A stretch of DNA of 64,000 nt from Thiodiazotropha sp040507035. Its GTDB lineage: Bacteria; Pseudomonadota; Gammaproteobacteria; Chromatiales; Chromatiaceae. The first letter of the stretch is position 1. The number at the start of each line of letters is the position of its first letter. The DNA is taken from positions 24,827-88,826 of the forward strand of contig JBEVVR010000055.1 in assembly GCA_040507035.1 (NCBI GenBank). Direction: 5' to 3'. Below the pieces are notes generated by a model that was not told where the DNA came from, searched no databases, and saw only the letters and a list, made by a program, of their open reading frames with translations. Shown here piece by piece: positions 47,715 through 57,045 of this stretch. A program made the position numbers and the translations under genes.

Positions 47715-48653
47715 TTATTGATCCTGATCGATATAGACCTGTTGACGAGCGATGAAATCCTGAGTTGCATTGTAGCCGTCAAGCATCAGCATATGCTGGC
47801 GCACCGCGGTTTCGACCAGAATAGCCAGATTTCGACCTGCAGCCACCGGCAGGCTGGTCTGAGGTATCTCGACACCCAGCAAGGTGCGTGTCGAATGACA
47901 ACCTTCGAGACGATCCATATCGTGCAGCTTCTGATCATCGAAGTGCAGCAGGTCGATGATCAGATGCAACTCTTTGTTGGGTTTAATGGCGCTATTGCCG
48001 AACATGGCGCGGATGTTGATCATGCCCAAGCCGCGCACTTCAAGAAAGTCCTGCAGGACCTTGGGACAGCGCCCAATGAGCGTGCTACTGGCCGATTTAT
48101 AGATCTCAGTGGCATCATCCGCAATCAGACAATGGCCCCGTGATATCAAGGCCAGTGCGAGTTCGCTTTTACCGATCGCCGGATCACCGCTGAGCAGCAC
48201 CCCCCGGCCCAGTACCTCCATGTAGACGCCGTGCACCAGCAGTTTTTCACCCGCAGGCTGACTGAAACGTTCCAGCAGACGTTTTATGACCTGATTGTCG
48301 GCTTGAGGTGTGTAGAAAAGCGCGATATTCCTATCCATGGCCTCTTCCTCGCATTGCTGAAGCGGTTTCAGACCATCGGTAAATATAAGCGCGGCGGGTG
48401 AGGCAAGAAATAACCTCTGTAGATATTCATGATAGACATCCTTTTCCTCATTCAACAAATGTTCCCTTTCCGGTGGCCCGATAACCTGTATCTGATTGGG
48501 CCTCACCAGATTCAGGGGGCCGGCGGGCTGCTTTCCATGTTGTGACTCCACATCGAGAAAGATCTCCGCATTACCCCCTTCACCATTCCAGCTCAGCGAA
48601 AGCTCCGTGGCCAGTTCTTCATAGAGATCCCGAATGGTGTAGATTGGCTTCAT
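47715..48653 (-). CDS. hprK: HPr kinase/phosphorylase
   Basis: 312 residues. The P-loop is LLSGDPAIGKSELALALISR (about 155-174) and the family signature is LEVRGLGMINIRAMFG. It adds or removes phosphate at Ser46 of HPr. The start overlaps the ptsN stop by one base. E. coli lacks this gene; many other Proteobacteria carry it beside ptsN/rapZ. Confidence 0.96.
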   Translation of the reverse strand: MKPIYTIRDLYEELATELSLSWNGEGGNAEIFLDVESQHGKQPAGPLNLVRPNQIQVIGPPEREHLLNEEKDVYHEYLQRLFLASPAALIFTDGLKPLQQCEEEAMDRNIALFYTPQADNQVIKRLLERFSQPAGEKLLVHGVYMEVLGRGVLLSGDPAIGKSELALALISRGHCLIADDATEIYKSASSTLIGRCPKVLQDFLEVRGLGMINIRAMFGNSAIKPNKELHLIIDLLHFDDQKLHDMDRLEGCHSTRTLLGVEIPQTSLPVAAGRNLAILVETAVRQHMLMLDGYNATQDFIARQQVYIDQDQ

Positions 48654-49120
48654 TAAGCTGAGATTATAGCTTCCCGTTGCTGAATCAGTTTATAGAGTTC
48701 ATCTGTTGTTGTCGCCTGTCTCAGGGCACTGCAGAAATCCTGATCATCGAACATCTGTGCCAGCTTGGCCAGAAGTTGCAGATGCTCATCGGTTGCCTCT
48801 TCCGGGACCAGCATGGCAAAGGCGAGATCAACCGGTTGATTATCGATGGCATCAAAATCGATGCCTTGCGGCAGTTGGATAAAAGCCGCGAGGGCCTCGG
48901 AGATTTGCGGCATACGGGCGTGGGGCAGGGCGATGCCCTTTCCCAGGCCCGTGCTGCCCAGTCGTTCGCGTTCGAGCAACGCGTCAAATACCATATCTTG
49001 ATTAAGATTGGGAACAGCATCGGCCAAGCGCTGACCGAGCTGTTCCAAGACACGCTTCTTGCTGGCTGCCTCCACATTGCAACCGATCCTTTCTTCCACA
49101 AGATACCCGTCAGGAAACAT
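48653..49120 (-). CDS. ptsN: PTS IIA-like nitrogen regulatory protein PtsN
   Basis: 155 residues. EIIA-fructose/Ntr fold with the phospho-His in GKGIALPHARMPQISEALAA. In relatives it links PTS state to nitrogen, potassium and stress control. It follows hpf by 29 bases and is coupled to hprK. Confidence 0.95.
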   Translation of the reverse strand: MFPDGYLVEERIGCNVEAASKKRVLEQLGQRLADAVPNLNQDMVFDALLERERLGSTGLGKGIALPHARMPQISEALAAFIQLPQGIDFDAIDNQPVDLAFAMLVPEEATDEHLQLLAKLAQMFDDQDFCSALRQATTTDELYKLIQQREAIISA

Positions 49121-49149
49121 GGAGACCTCGCCAGTCCAATCAGCTTCTA

Positions 49150-49470
49150 CTATTCCGATGCATATTTCGCACCGCTTCCGGCACGATGACTTTTCATCTT
49201 CTCCTTGTGCTTTATCACCTGCCTGTCGAGCCTGTCGGTAAGCAGGTCGATGGCTGCATACATATCTTCCTGTACAGAGTCCGCATAAACACTCGCACCG
49301 TTCACTTGCATTGTAGCTTCTGCCTTCTGCCTCATCTTCTCCACACTGAGGATAACGTGAACATTGATCACATTATCGAAATGGCGCTCCAGGCGCTCGA
49401 ACTTGCTATCGACATAGCTCTTTAAGGCATTGGTTACATCCACATGATGACCGGTCACGCTAATTTGCAT
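49150..49470 (-). CDS. hpf: Ribosome hibernation promoting factor, short form
   Basis: 106 residues, the short HPF form. Starts MQISVTGHHVDVTNALKSYV, with DSVQEDMYAAIDLLTDRLDR near the C-terminus. It binds the 30S decoding region to silence or dimerise ribosomes in stationary phase. It lies between rpoN and ptsN, the standard order. Confidence 0.96.
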   Translation of the reverse strand: MQISVTGHHVDVTNALKSYVDSKFERLERHFDNVINVHVILSVEKMRQKAEATMQVNGASVYADSVQEDMYAAIDLLTDRLDRQVIKHKEKMKSHRAGSGAKYASE

Positions 49471-49641
49471 AATTTTCTCCTAATCTTAGATGAGGTTACC
49501 CATCACCCTGCCTGATAAGGTTAAATGGCGACGATCTATACATCCAGTAAATGTTGTTCAGCCATCCTGTTATGCCTCGTGCTTGCTAGCATCCGCATAG
49601 GGATCACTGTTCTACTACGGATGGATGACGCTCAGTTACTC

Positions 49642-51126
49642 CTAAATCAGACGTTTTCGCTCATTCGATGGCGGAATGCCCATCGACTCACGGTACTTTG
49701 CCACGGTCCGCCGGGCAACTTCGATCCCCTGGTCGGACAAGAGGGCGGCAATCTTGTTGTCGCTGAGAGGCTTGTTGGGAATCTCAGCGGCGATCAATTT
49801 TTTAATCAGTGCCCGAATGGCGGTTGACGAGCACTCACCTCCGGCACTGGTACTGACATGACTGGAGAAAAAATATTTAAACTCCAGTGTCCCCCTGGGG
49901 GTATGCATATACTTCTGAGTTGTGACCCGGGATATGGTTGACTCGTGCATATCCAGCGCCTCGGCGATATCTCTCAACACCAGTGGCTTCATCGCCTCCT
50001 CCCCATGTTCGAAAAAGCCGCGCTGGTACTCCACGATTTTACTCGCCACACGCAAAATAGTCTCGTTTCTGCTGAGCAGACTTTTGATGAACCAGCGTGC
50101 CTCCTGCAGGTGGTTCTTCAAGAAGGTATTGTCCTCACTCTGGTCCGCTCGCCTGATCAGACTCGCATAACCGCTGTTGACCCGCAGTTTTGGGGTCACC
50201 TCGCCATTCAGCTCAACCACCCAGCGGCCATTACGCTTGCTCACAAACACGTCTGGAATGACATATTCTGGATCGCTGCTGGCGATCAGCATACCCGGAT
50301 GTGGGTTAAGTGTCCGAATCAGCTGCATGACTTGCGTCAACTCTTGCTGATCGATCTTCATGCGCCGCATGATCTGATTCTGATCCTGCGCGGTAAGCAG
50401 ATTGAAAAAGTCCCTGCAAAGCCTGATCGCCAACTCCAGAAAGGGTGTCGCTTCGGGGAGTTGGCGTAGCTGGATAAGCAGGCAGTCCTGAGGGCCCTGG
50501 GCGCCGACACCCGGTGGATCGAAGGCCTGAATTCGATGCAATACAGCCTCTATATCCTCAATGGTTGCCTCTTCGTCGTTCAGCGATTGCAGTACTTCCT
50601 CAAGATCACCGGTAAAATAGCCATCGTCGTTTATGCTATCGATGATGGTTGTGGCAATCACCAGATCCTGGGTTGAAAAGGGTGTGAGATTCATTTGCCA
50701 TAACAGGTGGTCATGCAGGGTGGCGGCACTGCTATTCTGAACCAAATAGTCCTGATCACTCGCCTCGCCACCTGCAGAAGGGGGCTGATAACTGTCATAG
50801 ACATCGCTCCATTCACTATCCACCGGCAGATCCTCTGTCGCCTGCGGTGAATCGGTCTGGATTTCACGCTCATTGTTGATGTCGTTGCTGCCGCCATCCT
50901 CGCTGGCCGACTGCTCCGGTGTGGCGCTATCGGAGGCCTCCCCATTCGCCGGCGGTGTCTGTTGTCCGAACTCCTCCTCCACCTCGAGCATGGGGTTGGT
51001 CTCTATCACCTCCTGAACCTCCTGAGTGAGGTCGAGCGCAGAGAGCTGTAACAGGCGTATTGCCTGCTGCAGCTGGGGTGTCATGGTGAGATGTTGTCCG
51101 AGTCGGAGTTGCAGCGCCTGCTTCAT
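49642..51126 (-). CDS. rpoN: RNA polymerase sigma-54 factor
   Basis: 494 residues. Region I is Gln/Leu-rich (GQHLTMTPQLQQAIRLLQLS). An acidic region II follows (about 55-120), then the core-binding part, the helix-turn-helix, and the RpoN box ARRTVAKYRESMGIP that reads the -24 element. Full length. It is 195 bases after lptB. Confidence 0.98.
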   Translation of the reverse strand: MKQALQLRLGQHLTMTPQLQQAIRLLQLSALDLTQEVQEVIETNPMLEVEEEFGQQTPPANGEASDSATPEQSASEDGGSNDINNEREIQTDSPQATEDLPVDSEWSDVYDSYQPPSAGGEASDQDYLVQNSSAATLHDHLLWQMNLTPFSTQDLVIATTIIDSINDDGYFTGDLEEVLQSLNDEEATIEDIEAVLHRIQAFDPPGVGAQGPQDCLLIQLRQLPEATPFLELAIRLCRDFFNLLTAQDQNQIMRRMKIDQQELTQVMQLIRTLNPHPGMLIASSDPEYVIPDVFVSKRNGRWVVELNGEVTPKLRVNSGYASLIRRADQSEDNTFLKNHLQEARWFIKSLLSRNETILRVASKIVEYQRGFFEHGEEAMKPLVLRDIAEALDMHESTISRVTTQKYMHTPRGTLEFKYFFSSHVSTSAGGECSSTAIRALIKKLIAAEIPNKPLSDNKIAALLSDQGIEVARRTVAKYRESMGIPPSNERKRLI

Positions 51127-51321
51127 AGCAGATGATATCTTTGGACCTGGTATGCTATTTGTATGTCTTTAAGTTCATTCTAGCTAAAAAAGGCGGCGGA
51201 GGTAAAAATTTTTCTTCCCAACTGACCGGCAAAACACTCGGCACTGATACCTTTACCTAGCTGCATGAAAGGCGGAATCCTTTGAAATTCAACAGGATCT
51301 ACCCAAACCACAGGGTTATGC

Positions 51322-52047
51322 CTACATTGAAAAGTCCTCACCAAGATAGACGTTCCTGACCTCCTCGTTGCGCAGAATCTGCTGCGTGGTACCTTCGGCC
51401 AATACCCGGCCACTGTTGATGATATAGGCCCGGTCACAGATATCCAGTGTCTCCCTGACATTGTGATCGGTGATCAAGACGCCAATCTGCAGCTGCTTGA
51501 GGTGCTCTATGATCTTCTTGATGTCTATAACGGCAATTGGATCGACACCCGCAAAGGGCTCATCCAGTAACACAAACCTGGGTTGAATCGATAGCGCACG
51601 GGCAATCTCCAGGCGTCTGCGTTCACCCCCGGAGAGGCTCATGGCCATATTTTCACGCAGGTGATCGATGCCGAAGTCAGCCAGTAAGCGCCCGCAAATC
51701 CTGCTACGCTCGGCACCATCCAGCTCTTTCCGGGTCTCCAGGATCGCGAGAATATTCTGCTCCACCGTGAGGCGACGAAACACAGATGCCTCCTGAGCCA
51801 GATAGCCGATACCGCTGCGTGCCCGCTTATGCATCACCTGGTCGGTCAACACCTCGTCATCGAGGATAATCTCGCCACTGTCGGCCTCGATCAGACCGAC
51901 AATCATGTAGAAGCTGGTGGTCTTTCCGGCACCGTTCGGCCCCAGTAGACCGACCACCTCGCCACTGTTGACGCTCAGGGAGACACCGTCCACCACCGTG
52001 CGCTTGCCATACTGCTTTTGCAGCGCCTTGGCTTGCAGCTGGCTCAT
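51322..52047 (-). CDS. lptB: LPS export ABC transporter ATP-binding protein
   Basis: 241 residues. Walker A GPNGAGKTT, signature LSGGERRRLEIARAL, Walker B FVLLDEPFAGVDP, switch His in LITDHNV. It powers LPS extraction by LptFG. Its start overlaps the lptA stop by 4 bases. Confidence 0.98.
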   Translation of the reverse strand: MSQLQAKALQKQYGKRTVVDGVSLSVNSGEVVGLLGPNGAGKTTSFYMIVGLIEADSGEIILDDEVLTDQVMHKRARSGIGYLAQEASVFRRLTVEQNILAILETRKELDGAERSRICGRLLADFGIDHLRENMAMSLSGGERRRLEIARALSIQPRFVLLDEPFAGVDPIAVIDIKKIIEHLKQLQIGVLITDHNVRETLDICDRAYIINSGRVLAEGTTQQILRNEEVRNVYLGEDFSM

Positions 52048-52556
52048 GGTTTCGACTGTTGCTTGGGTTCAATCACGACCCGCACCCGTTGTTTTCCCTG
52101 GGCGCTGCTACCCGCTCTGACCATCGCCTTGCTACGATTGTAGATAATCCGGTCGTTGCGAAAACGATTACCCCCCTGCTGCAGAAGCGCATCGTCGATC
52201 ATCAGCATTTCATCGCTCTCCACGGTGATCTCAATACGCATCGCCTCACCGCGAACCTCACCATCCTCTTTGTCCATCAATTGACGGAATCGCACCGGCG
52301 CCCCTTCAGCGATAATCTTTTCGGTTTTACCCTGGCGACGATGAATCCATAAACGTTCGGTCCAGAGTTTCAGACTGCCCTGGGTAATCTCCACGTTGCC
52401 CTCATATAAAACCACCCCTGATCCCTCGTCGATGGAAAGGTTGTCCGCCTCCAGGTGCATCGGTTGCTCCCTGTCGCTTTCGAGGGCCTGTAAAGACGAA
52501 GACAAGCCCAGCAGCAGCAAGGCCAGGATGCCGTTTGTGGTTTTAGTGGAATTCAT
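52044..52556 (-). CDS. lptA: Periplasmic LPS transport protein LptA
   Basis: 170 residues with a signal peptide (about 1-23, ILALLLLGLSSSLQA). Beta-jellyroll pattern starting PMHLEADNLSIDEGSGVVLY. It forms the bridge between LptC and LptD. It overlaps lptC by 14 bases. Confidence 0.95.
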   Translation of the reverse strand: MNSTKTTNGILALLLLGLSSSLQALESDREQPMHLEADNLSIDEGSGVVLYEGNVEITQGSLKLWTERLWIHRRQGKTEKIIAEGAPVRFRQLMDKEDGEVRGEAMRIEITVESDEMLMIDDALLQQGGNRFRNDRIIYNRSKAMVRAGSSAQGKQRVRVVIEPKQQSKP

Positions 52557-53106
52557 AATAGCCTCGCACCTCGTGCAACAGCTTCAACCGAACCGGTCCC
52601 TGAAACCAGGCCTGCATGCCGGTTGCGGTTACCCACTGCGCATCACTTTCGATGCGCACCGAGCCTTCGGTGGTTGCCATGGAGTCTTTTAAATGGAGGG
52701 TCAAATCCTGGGTGATGATCTGTAGCGGCGCCGACTTCTCGCCAGCGGGACGATCTATGACCACCGGACCGGGGAGGTGAACACGCTCTTCCTTACCGCT
52801 GATCAACCCCTGGTCAGCCTCCATCCGCCAAGGCGGCCCCTCCCTGTTGTAGTGCCAGACCCGGGGCTGTTGCAGCTCAGTAATCCCGGTGTTGTCGAAA
52901 TACCTCATCTCTGTTGACTGTAATCGTTGTTTGAGATTACCGCTCTCATCATAGGTATCCACTACCAGGCCTTCGGCATAGGAGTCGGGAGAGATCTTGG
53001 CACCGGGCTGCCTGAGCTCTTCCGGCTGGGTCAATCTGTTCAGCCACCAGCTCAGGCTGAGCAGGGCCGCAAGCATCAACACGAGACCGATTAACCGATG
53101 CTTCAA
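52543..53106 (-). CDS. lptC: LPS export protein LptC
   Basis: 187 residues, one N-terminal membrane anchor (about 5-24, LIGLVLMLAALLSLSWWLNR) and a jellyroll domain (VVDTYDESGNLKQRLQSTEM). It takes LPS from LptBFG and hands it to LptA. The start overlaps the kdsC stop by 4 bases. Confidence 0.94.
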   Translation of the reverse strand: MKHRLIGLVLMLAALLSLSWWLNRLTQPEELRQPGAKISPDSYAEGLVVDTYDESGNLKQRLQSTEMRYFDNTGITELQQPRVWHYNREGPPWRMEADQGLISGKEERVHLPGPVVIDRPAGEKSAPLQIITQDLTLHLKDSMATTEGSVRIESDAQWVTATGMQAWFQGPVRLKLLHEVRGYYEFH

Positions 53107-53624
53107 AGATAGCTGTCCAACTCTGTTTTAAGGTTACCCTGGGCCTCCAGCACCATTTCGCAGACATCCCTGGCGGCCCCCTGCCCACCGTTGTGAGGTG
53201 TCTGCCAATGCGCATGTTGGACCACGAAGGGATGGGCGTCGTTCACCGCAATCGCCAGACCCACCCGTCGCATGATCGGCAGATCGACCACATCATCGCC
53301 CACATAGGCGATCTCCGCATCAGTGAGACTCAGCTTATCGCGCAACTCTTCATAGGCGGGAAGCTTGTCATGCTTGCCCTGGTAGACATGTTCGATGCCC
53401 AAACTCTGCATACGGATGCGCACGACCTCCGAGGTGCGGCCTGTGATAATACCGATCACCACACCGCTCTTCTGCAACATCTTCATGCCATGACCATCCT
53501 TGGAGTTGAACGACTTATACTCCTGACCGTCATCTCCAAGATAGAGACTGCCGTCTGTCAGCACCCCATCGACATCGAAAATGACCAGTTTCACTCCACT
53601 GGCCTTGGCATGTATATCCCGCAC
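53103..53624 (-). CDS. kdsC: 3-deoxy-manno-octulosonate-8-phosphatase
   Basis: 173 residues, a HAD phosphatase. The nucleophile loop is FDVDGVLTDGSLYLGDDG and the metal-binding loop AYVGDDVVDLPIMRRVGLAI. It removes phosphate from KDO-8-P. It is 12 bases after kdsD. Confidence 0.97.
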   Translation of the reverse strand: MRDIHAKASGVKLVIFDVDGVLTDGSLYLGDDGQEYKSFNSKDGHGMKMLQKSGVVIGIITGRTSEVVRIRMQSLGIEHVYQGKHDKLPAYEELRDKLSLTDAEIAYVGDDVVDLPIMRRVGLAIAVNDAHPFVVQHAHWQTPHNGGQGAARDVCEMVLEAQGNLKTELDSYL

Positions 53625-53636
53625 CCTCTATCCCCC

Positions 53637-54635
53637 CTACATCACGCCGGCTCGCAATAGATCGTGCATATTGAAGGCACCGATCAAATGTTGATTCAGA
53701 TCTACAACCAGCAGGCCGTTTATCTTCTTTTCATCCATCATCTGCAAGGCTTCGGCAGCCAACATCTCAGCCGGCACGGTCAGGCAGTTCCTCGTCATCA
53801 CCTCACTCACCTTCACATGATGAATGTCGATGGGCCTATTCAAAGTACGCCGCAGATCGCCGTCCGTGTAGACACCGCTTACCCTGCCTTCACTGTCTAC
53901 CACTGCGGTCATGCCCAGGCCCTTGGCCGACATGACCTCCAAGGCTTGATGCAGCGTGGCGTCGAGATCGACGCAAGGTAGCGCCCTCTCCACATGCATT
54001 ATATCACTGACACGCAGCAGCAAGCGTCTTCCCAGGGCGCCTCCCGGATGGGAGAGGGCGAAATCCTTGGCGGTAAAGCCCCGCGCCTGAAGCAAGGCAA
54101 CTGCCATCGCATCGCCCATCACCAGAGCGGCGGTGGTACTCGAGGTCGGTGCCAGCCCCAGGGGACAGGCCTCCTTCTCGACGCTGACATCGATATGAAC
54201 TTCCGATTCCCTGGCCAGGGTCGATTCCGGCTTGCCGGTCATGGCGATCAGCGGTGCACCCAAGCGCTTGAGCAGTGGCAGAATCACCAGTAACTCACCG
54301 GTCTCACCCGAATTGGAGAGAGCCAACACCACATCCTGGGCTGTGATCATACCCAGGTCACCATGACTGGCCTCGCCCGGATGGACAAAGAATGCCGGAC
54401 TACCGGTACTGGCCAGGGTCGCTGCGATCTTGTTGCCGATATGACCCGACTTGCCCATGCCGATGACAACAATCCTCCCCTCGCAGTGGAGGAGATAGCT
54501 GCAGGCCCGGGCGAACGCCTCACCCAACCTGGCGATGAGCGAGGAGACAGCATCGGACTCGGTCTCGATAACAGCCCTGCCCAGATCGATCATCCGGGTC
54601 ATCTCTTCTTGTGTGGGGGTAATGGGTTTAGTCAT
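53637..54635 (-). CDS. kdsD: Arabinose-5-phosphate isomerase
   Basis: 332 residues from the ATG at 54635 (MTKPITPTQEEMTRMIDLGR); a longer frame from 54680 would overlap the antiporter gene. A SIS domain (VIGMGKSGHIGNKIAATLAS, HPGEASHGDLGMI) is followed by two CBS domains (about 205-330). It makes arabinose-5-P for KDO synthesis. Confidence 0.95.
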   Translation of the reverse strand: MTKPITPTQEEMTRMIDLGRAVIETESDAVSSLIARLGEAFARACSYLLHCEGRIVVIGMGKSGHIGNKIAATLASTGSPAFFVHPGEASHGDLGMITAQDVVLALSNSGETGELLVILPLLKRLGAPLIAMTGKPESTLARESEVHIDVSVEKEACPLGLAPTSSTTAALVMGDAMAVALLQARGFTAKDFALSHPGGALGRRLLLRVSDIMHVERALPCVDLDATLHQALEVMSAKGLGMTAVVDSEGRVSGVYTDGDLRRTLNRPIDIHHVKVSEVMTRNCLTVPAEMLAAEALQMMDEKKINGLLVVDLNQHLIGAFNMHDLLRAGVM

Positions 54636-54672
54636 AAGCAAGCCAACTCTTATAGTACGGAACCATGGATCA

Positions 54673-55641
54673 TCAGACATTCACCAGTGTAAAGAAGAGC
54701 AGCGTCTGATAGCCGATGAAGCAGAGCAGCAGGAACAATCCCTCCAGACGATTTATACGCCCCTGCTTGCCAAGACCATACCCCATGAAAAAGAGGAATA
54801 GGGTCAAGGCCATCATCACCGGCAGATCCCGGTTCATGACCTCCGCAGAGAAGGGTCCCGGTGCCATCAGCCCCGGAATACTTAAGACCGCAAGCAGGTT
54901 GTAGAGATTTGAGCCGATGACATTGCCGATAGCGAGATCATCCTCTCCTTTCAGGGCACTGGTGATACTGGCCGCCAACTCGGGCAGGCTGGTGCCTATG
55001 GCAACGATGGTCAAGCCGATGATGACATCACTGACTCCCAGGGCAGACGCCACGTTGACCGCACCCCATACCAGCAGGCGGGAGCTGACGAGAAGAAAGA
55101 GCAATCCACCCAGCAACAGCAGGATCGCCTTCCGGGTTGGAATATCGTGAGGAATCTCGGCGTCAAACTCACTCGCGATGGGATCGGCAGCCCCCGTCTT
55201 GGCGGTATAGATCATCCACCCGAGCACCGCCGCCAGGGTCACCAGCAAGGCAACGCCGTCGATGCGATTCAATTCACCGTCCCACATCAACAGCAGTGTC
55301 ATCACCGATACCGCAAGCAGCAAAGGATACTCCCGCCGCAATACGCTGGAGTGGACTGAAAGGGGGACCACAAGGGCGGTGAATCCGAGTATCAACCCTA
55401 TATTGGCAATATTGGAGCCTACGGCATTACCGATCGCCAACCCGGGATTACCGTTGGTCACCGCCATGGTCGAAACCAGAATCTCCGGCGCCGAGGTGCC
55501 GAAACCGACAACCGTGAGTCCGATTAGCATGGGAGAGACACCCAGGTTGTCCGCAAGGGCGGCCGCTCCACTGATAAACCGATCGGCGCTCCACACCAGA
55601 ACAAGCAGACCCAAAACAATGGCAACACTGAAAAGAAACAT
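54673..55641 (-). CDS. yrbG: Calcium/sodium antiporter (CaCA family, YrbG-like)
   Basis: 322 residues, about ten membrane helices in two inverted halves. The alpha-repeat motifs are GFGTSAPEILVSTMA with AIGNAVGSNIANIGLILG in the first half and AIGTSLPELAASITSALKGE with AIGNVIGSNLYNLLAVLS in the second. Exchanges Ca2+ (or other cations) for Na+/H+. It heads the kdsD-kdsC-lpt block, as in E. coli. Confidence 0.95.
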   Translation of the reverse strand: MFLFSVAIVLGLLVLVWSADRFISGAAALADNLGVSPMLIGLTVVGFGTSAPEILVSTMAVTNGNPGLAIGNAVGSNIANIGLILGFTALVVPLSVHSSVLRREYPLLLAVSVMTLLLMWDGELNRIDGVALLVTLAAVLGWMIYTAKTGAADPIASEFDAEIPHDIPTRKAILLLLGGLLFLLVSSRLLVWGAVNVASALGVSDVIIGLTIVAIGTSLPELAASITSALKGEDDLAIGNVIGSNLYNLLAVLSIPGLMAPGPFSAEVMNRDLPVMMALTLFLFFMGYGLGKQGRINRLEGLFLLLCFIGYQTLLFFTLVNV

Positions 55642-55780
55642 GTATTTTTACTTAATATTCAATATGTTGCTGGTAAATGGAGGCAAAATTAAGGCATCTC
55701 TTCACGAACACTGACAAACAGGCAACCCGTCACAGCCAAATAGAGGGCAAAGATGATAGCAGAAAGCCATACCCTTTGGC

Positions 55781-55809
55781 TTGACAAGTACCTTAGAATA
55801 TTAGATGAT
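55781..55809 (+). promoter_or_regulatory. Possible promoter upstream of the orphan terminator
   Basis: Perfect TTGACA (55781-55786), 17-base spacer, GATGAT (55804-55809; 4/6 match to -10). Transcription from it would meet a terminator about 80 bases later and rplM about 230 bases later. Confidence 0.35.
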
Positions 55810-55869
55810 ATAGATATGCTGATACATTGAGTAACAGTAATCCTCCTTTGGTGGTATATATAGACTTAT

Positions 55870-55899
55870 GCGCGACAACCTCTGTCGCGCTTTTTTTTT
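55870..55899 (+). terminator. Strong rho-independent terminator with no gene before it
   Basis: GCGCGACA - acctc - TGTCGCGC followed by nine T. No plus-strand gene ends nearby; the next gene downstream is rplM, 150 bases away. It may be an attenuator of the ribosomal-protein operon or the end of a small RNA. Confidence 0.88.
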
Positions 55900-56048
55900 G
55901 CCCGCTTGCCAGTGGTTTGCCCAGCGCGGCTAGCAGGCGACGGCGCACCGCCAAATATCCTGGATTGGGTCTTGTCTAGACTAACCGGATCATGTAATAT
56001 CCGCCGTCTTTTTCAAGGCATTTTAGTTCTCCATCGGAGCGACATCGG

Positions 56049-56477
56049 ATGACTACTCTAAGCGCAAAGCCAGCAGAGGTTCGCCGCAATTGGTACCTCG
56101 TGGATGCAACAGACAAGACCCTGGGTCGTCTGTCCACGGAAATTGCCCGACACCTGCGTGGTAAACACAAACCGGAATACACCCCTCACGTCGACACCGG
56201 CGACTATATCGTCGTGGTCAATGCAGAGAAGATCCGTGTCACCGGTAACAAACTGAGCGACAAGATGTACCACCACCACACCGGTTACATCGGCAATCTG
56301 AAATCGATCAACCTGGAGAAGCTGCTGCAGAAGGCTCCGGAGCGCGCCATCGAACATGCGGTCAAGGGTATGATGCCGAAAAACCCGCTGGGCCGCGCCA
56401 TGCTGAAGAAGCTGCGCGTCTTCGCCGGTCCTGAACATAGCCATCAGGCCCAGCAGCCACAGCCGCTGGACATCTGA
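56049..56477 (+). CDS. rplM: 50S ribosomal protein L13
   Basis: 142 residues, full length. Typical segments RNWYLVDATDKTLGRLSTEI and LRGKHKPEYTPHVDTGDYIV, ending in KKLRVFAGPEHSHQAQQPQP. In E. coli L13 represses its own rplM-rpsI mRNA. First gene of the two-gene operon. Confidence 0.99.
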   Translation: MTTLSAKPAEVRRNWYLVDATDKTLGRLSTEIARHLRGKHKPEYTPHVDTGDYIVVVNAEKIRVTGNKLSDKMYHHHTGYIGNLKSINLEKLLQKAPERAIEHAVKGMMPKNPLGRAMLKKLRVFAGPEHSHQAQQPQPLDI

Positions 56478-56500
56478 TCATTAATATAGAGTAAACCTAC

Positions 56501-56890
56501 ATGGCAGATAGACACATCACTACAGGACGCCGCAAGAGTTCCACCGCCCGCGTCTACCTCACCGCCGGCAGCGGTAACATCGTGGTCAACAACCGTCCCC
56601 TCGACGAGTACTTCGGCCGCGAGACCGCACGCATGGTAGTACGCCAGCCGCTGGACGCCACCGAAACCACCGACAAGGTGGATATCAAGGTAACGGTCAA
56701 CGGTGGCGGCACCACAGGCCAGGCCGGTGCCATCCGTCACGGCATATCCCGTGCCCTGGACGCCTACGATGAGTCGTTTCACAGCACCCTGCGCAAGGCC
56801 GGCTTCCTGACCCGCGACGCCCGCGCCGTGGAGCGTAAAAAGGTCGGCCTGCACAAAGCCCGCAAGCGTCCACAATACTCCAAACGCTAA
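56501..56890 (+). CDS. rpsI: 30S ribosomal protein S9
   Basis: 129 residues, ending in the conserved basic tail KKVGLHKARKRPQYSKR that reaches the P-site tRNA. Typical start ITTGRRKSSTARVYLTAGSG. It follows rplM by 23 bases. Confidence 0.99.
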   Translation: MADRHITTGRRKSSTARVYLTAGSGNIVVNNRPLDEYFGRETARMVVRQPLDATETTDKVDIKVTVNGGGTTGQAGAIRHGISRALDAYDESFHSTLRKAGFLTRDARAVERKKVGLHKARKRPQYSKR

Positions 56891-56914
56891 GACTGGCTCC
56901 TAGGAGTCTGCAAC

Positions 56915-56988
56915 TGGGGATTCGTCTAACGGCAGGACACCGGACTCTGACTCCGTATGTGGAGGTTCGAATCCTCCATCCCCAGCCA
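56915..56988 (+). tRNA. tRNA-Gln (anticodon CTG)
   Basis: 74 bases with encoded CCA. Acceptor stem TGGGGAT/ATCCCCA, discriminator G, anticodon loop CTCTGAC giving CTG, T-arm GGAGG-TTCGAAT-CCTCC. It lies 24 bases after rpsI. The last 19 bases are repeated at 57145-57163. Confidence 0.95.
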
Positions 56989-57000
56989 ACAGTATATTGA

Positions 57001-57025
57001 AGCCCACCCTGTGTGGGCTTTTTTA
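57001..57025 (+). terminator. Rho-independent terminator after tRNA-Gln
   Basis: AGCCCAC - CCTGT - GTGGGCT followed by TTTTT, 12 bases beyond the tRNA 3' end. It ends the tRNA transcript, perhaps together with rplM-rpsI. Confidence 0.9.
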
Positions 57026-57045
57026 TTGTTGCTACAAAGCTGCCC

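Larger units (their letters stand above)
55642..56048. other. Intergenic region between the antiporter gene and rplM
   Basis: 407 bases with no ORF support. It contains a TTGACA at 55781 with a 17-base spaced GATGAT (plus strand), an orphan terminator at 55870-55899 and the rplM leader. A regulatory leader or a small RNA of about 80 bases is possible. Confidence 0.5.

Noticed and set aside
51180..51461. 93-codon minus-strand open frame between rpoN and lptB
   Set aside because: It overlaps the 3' end of lptB in another frame and shows no family features.
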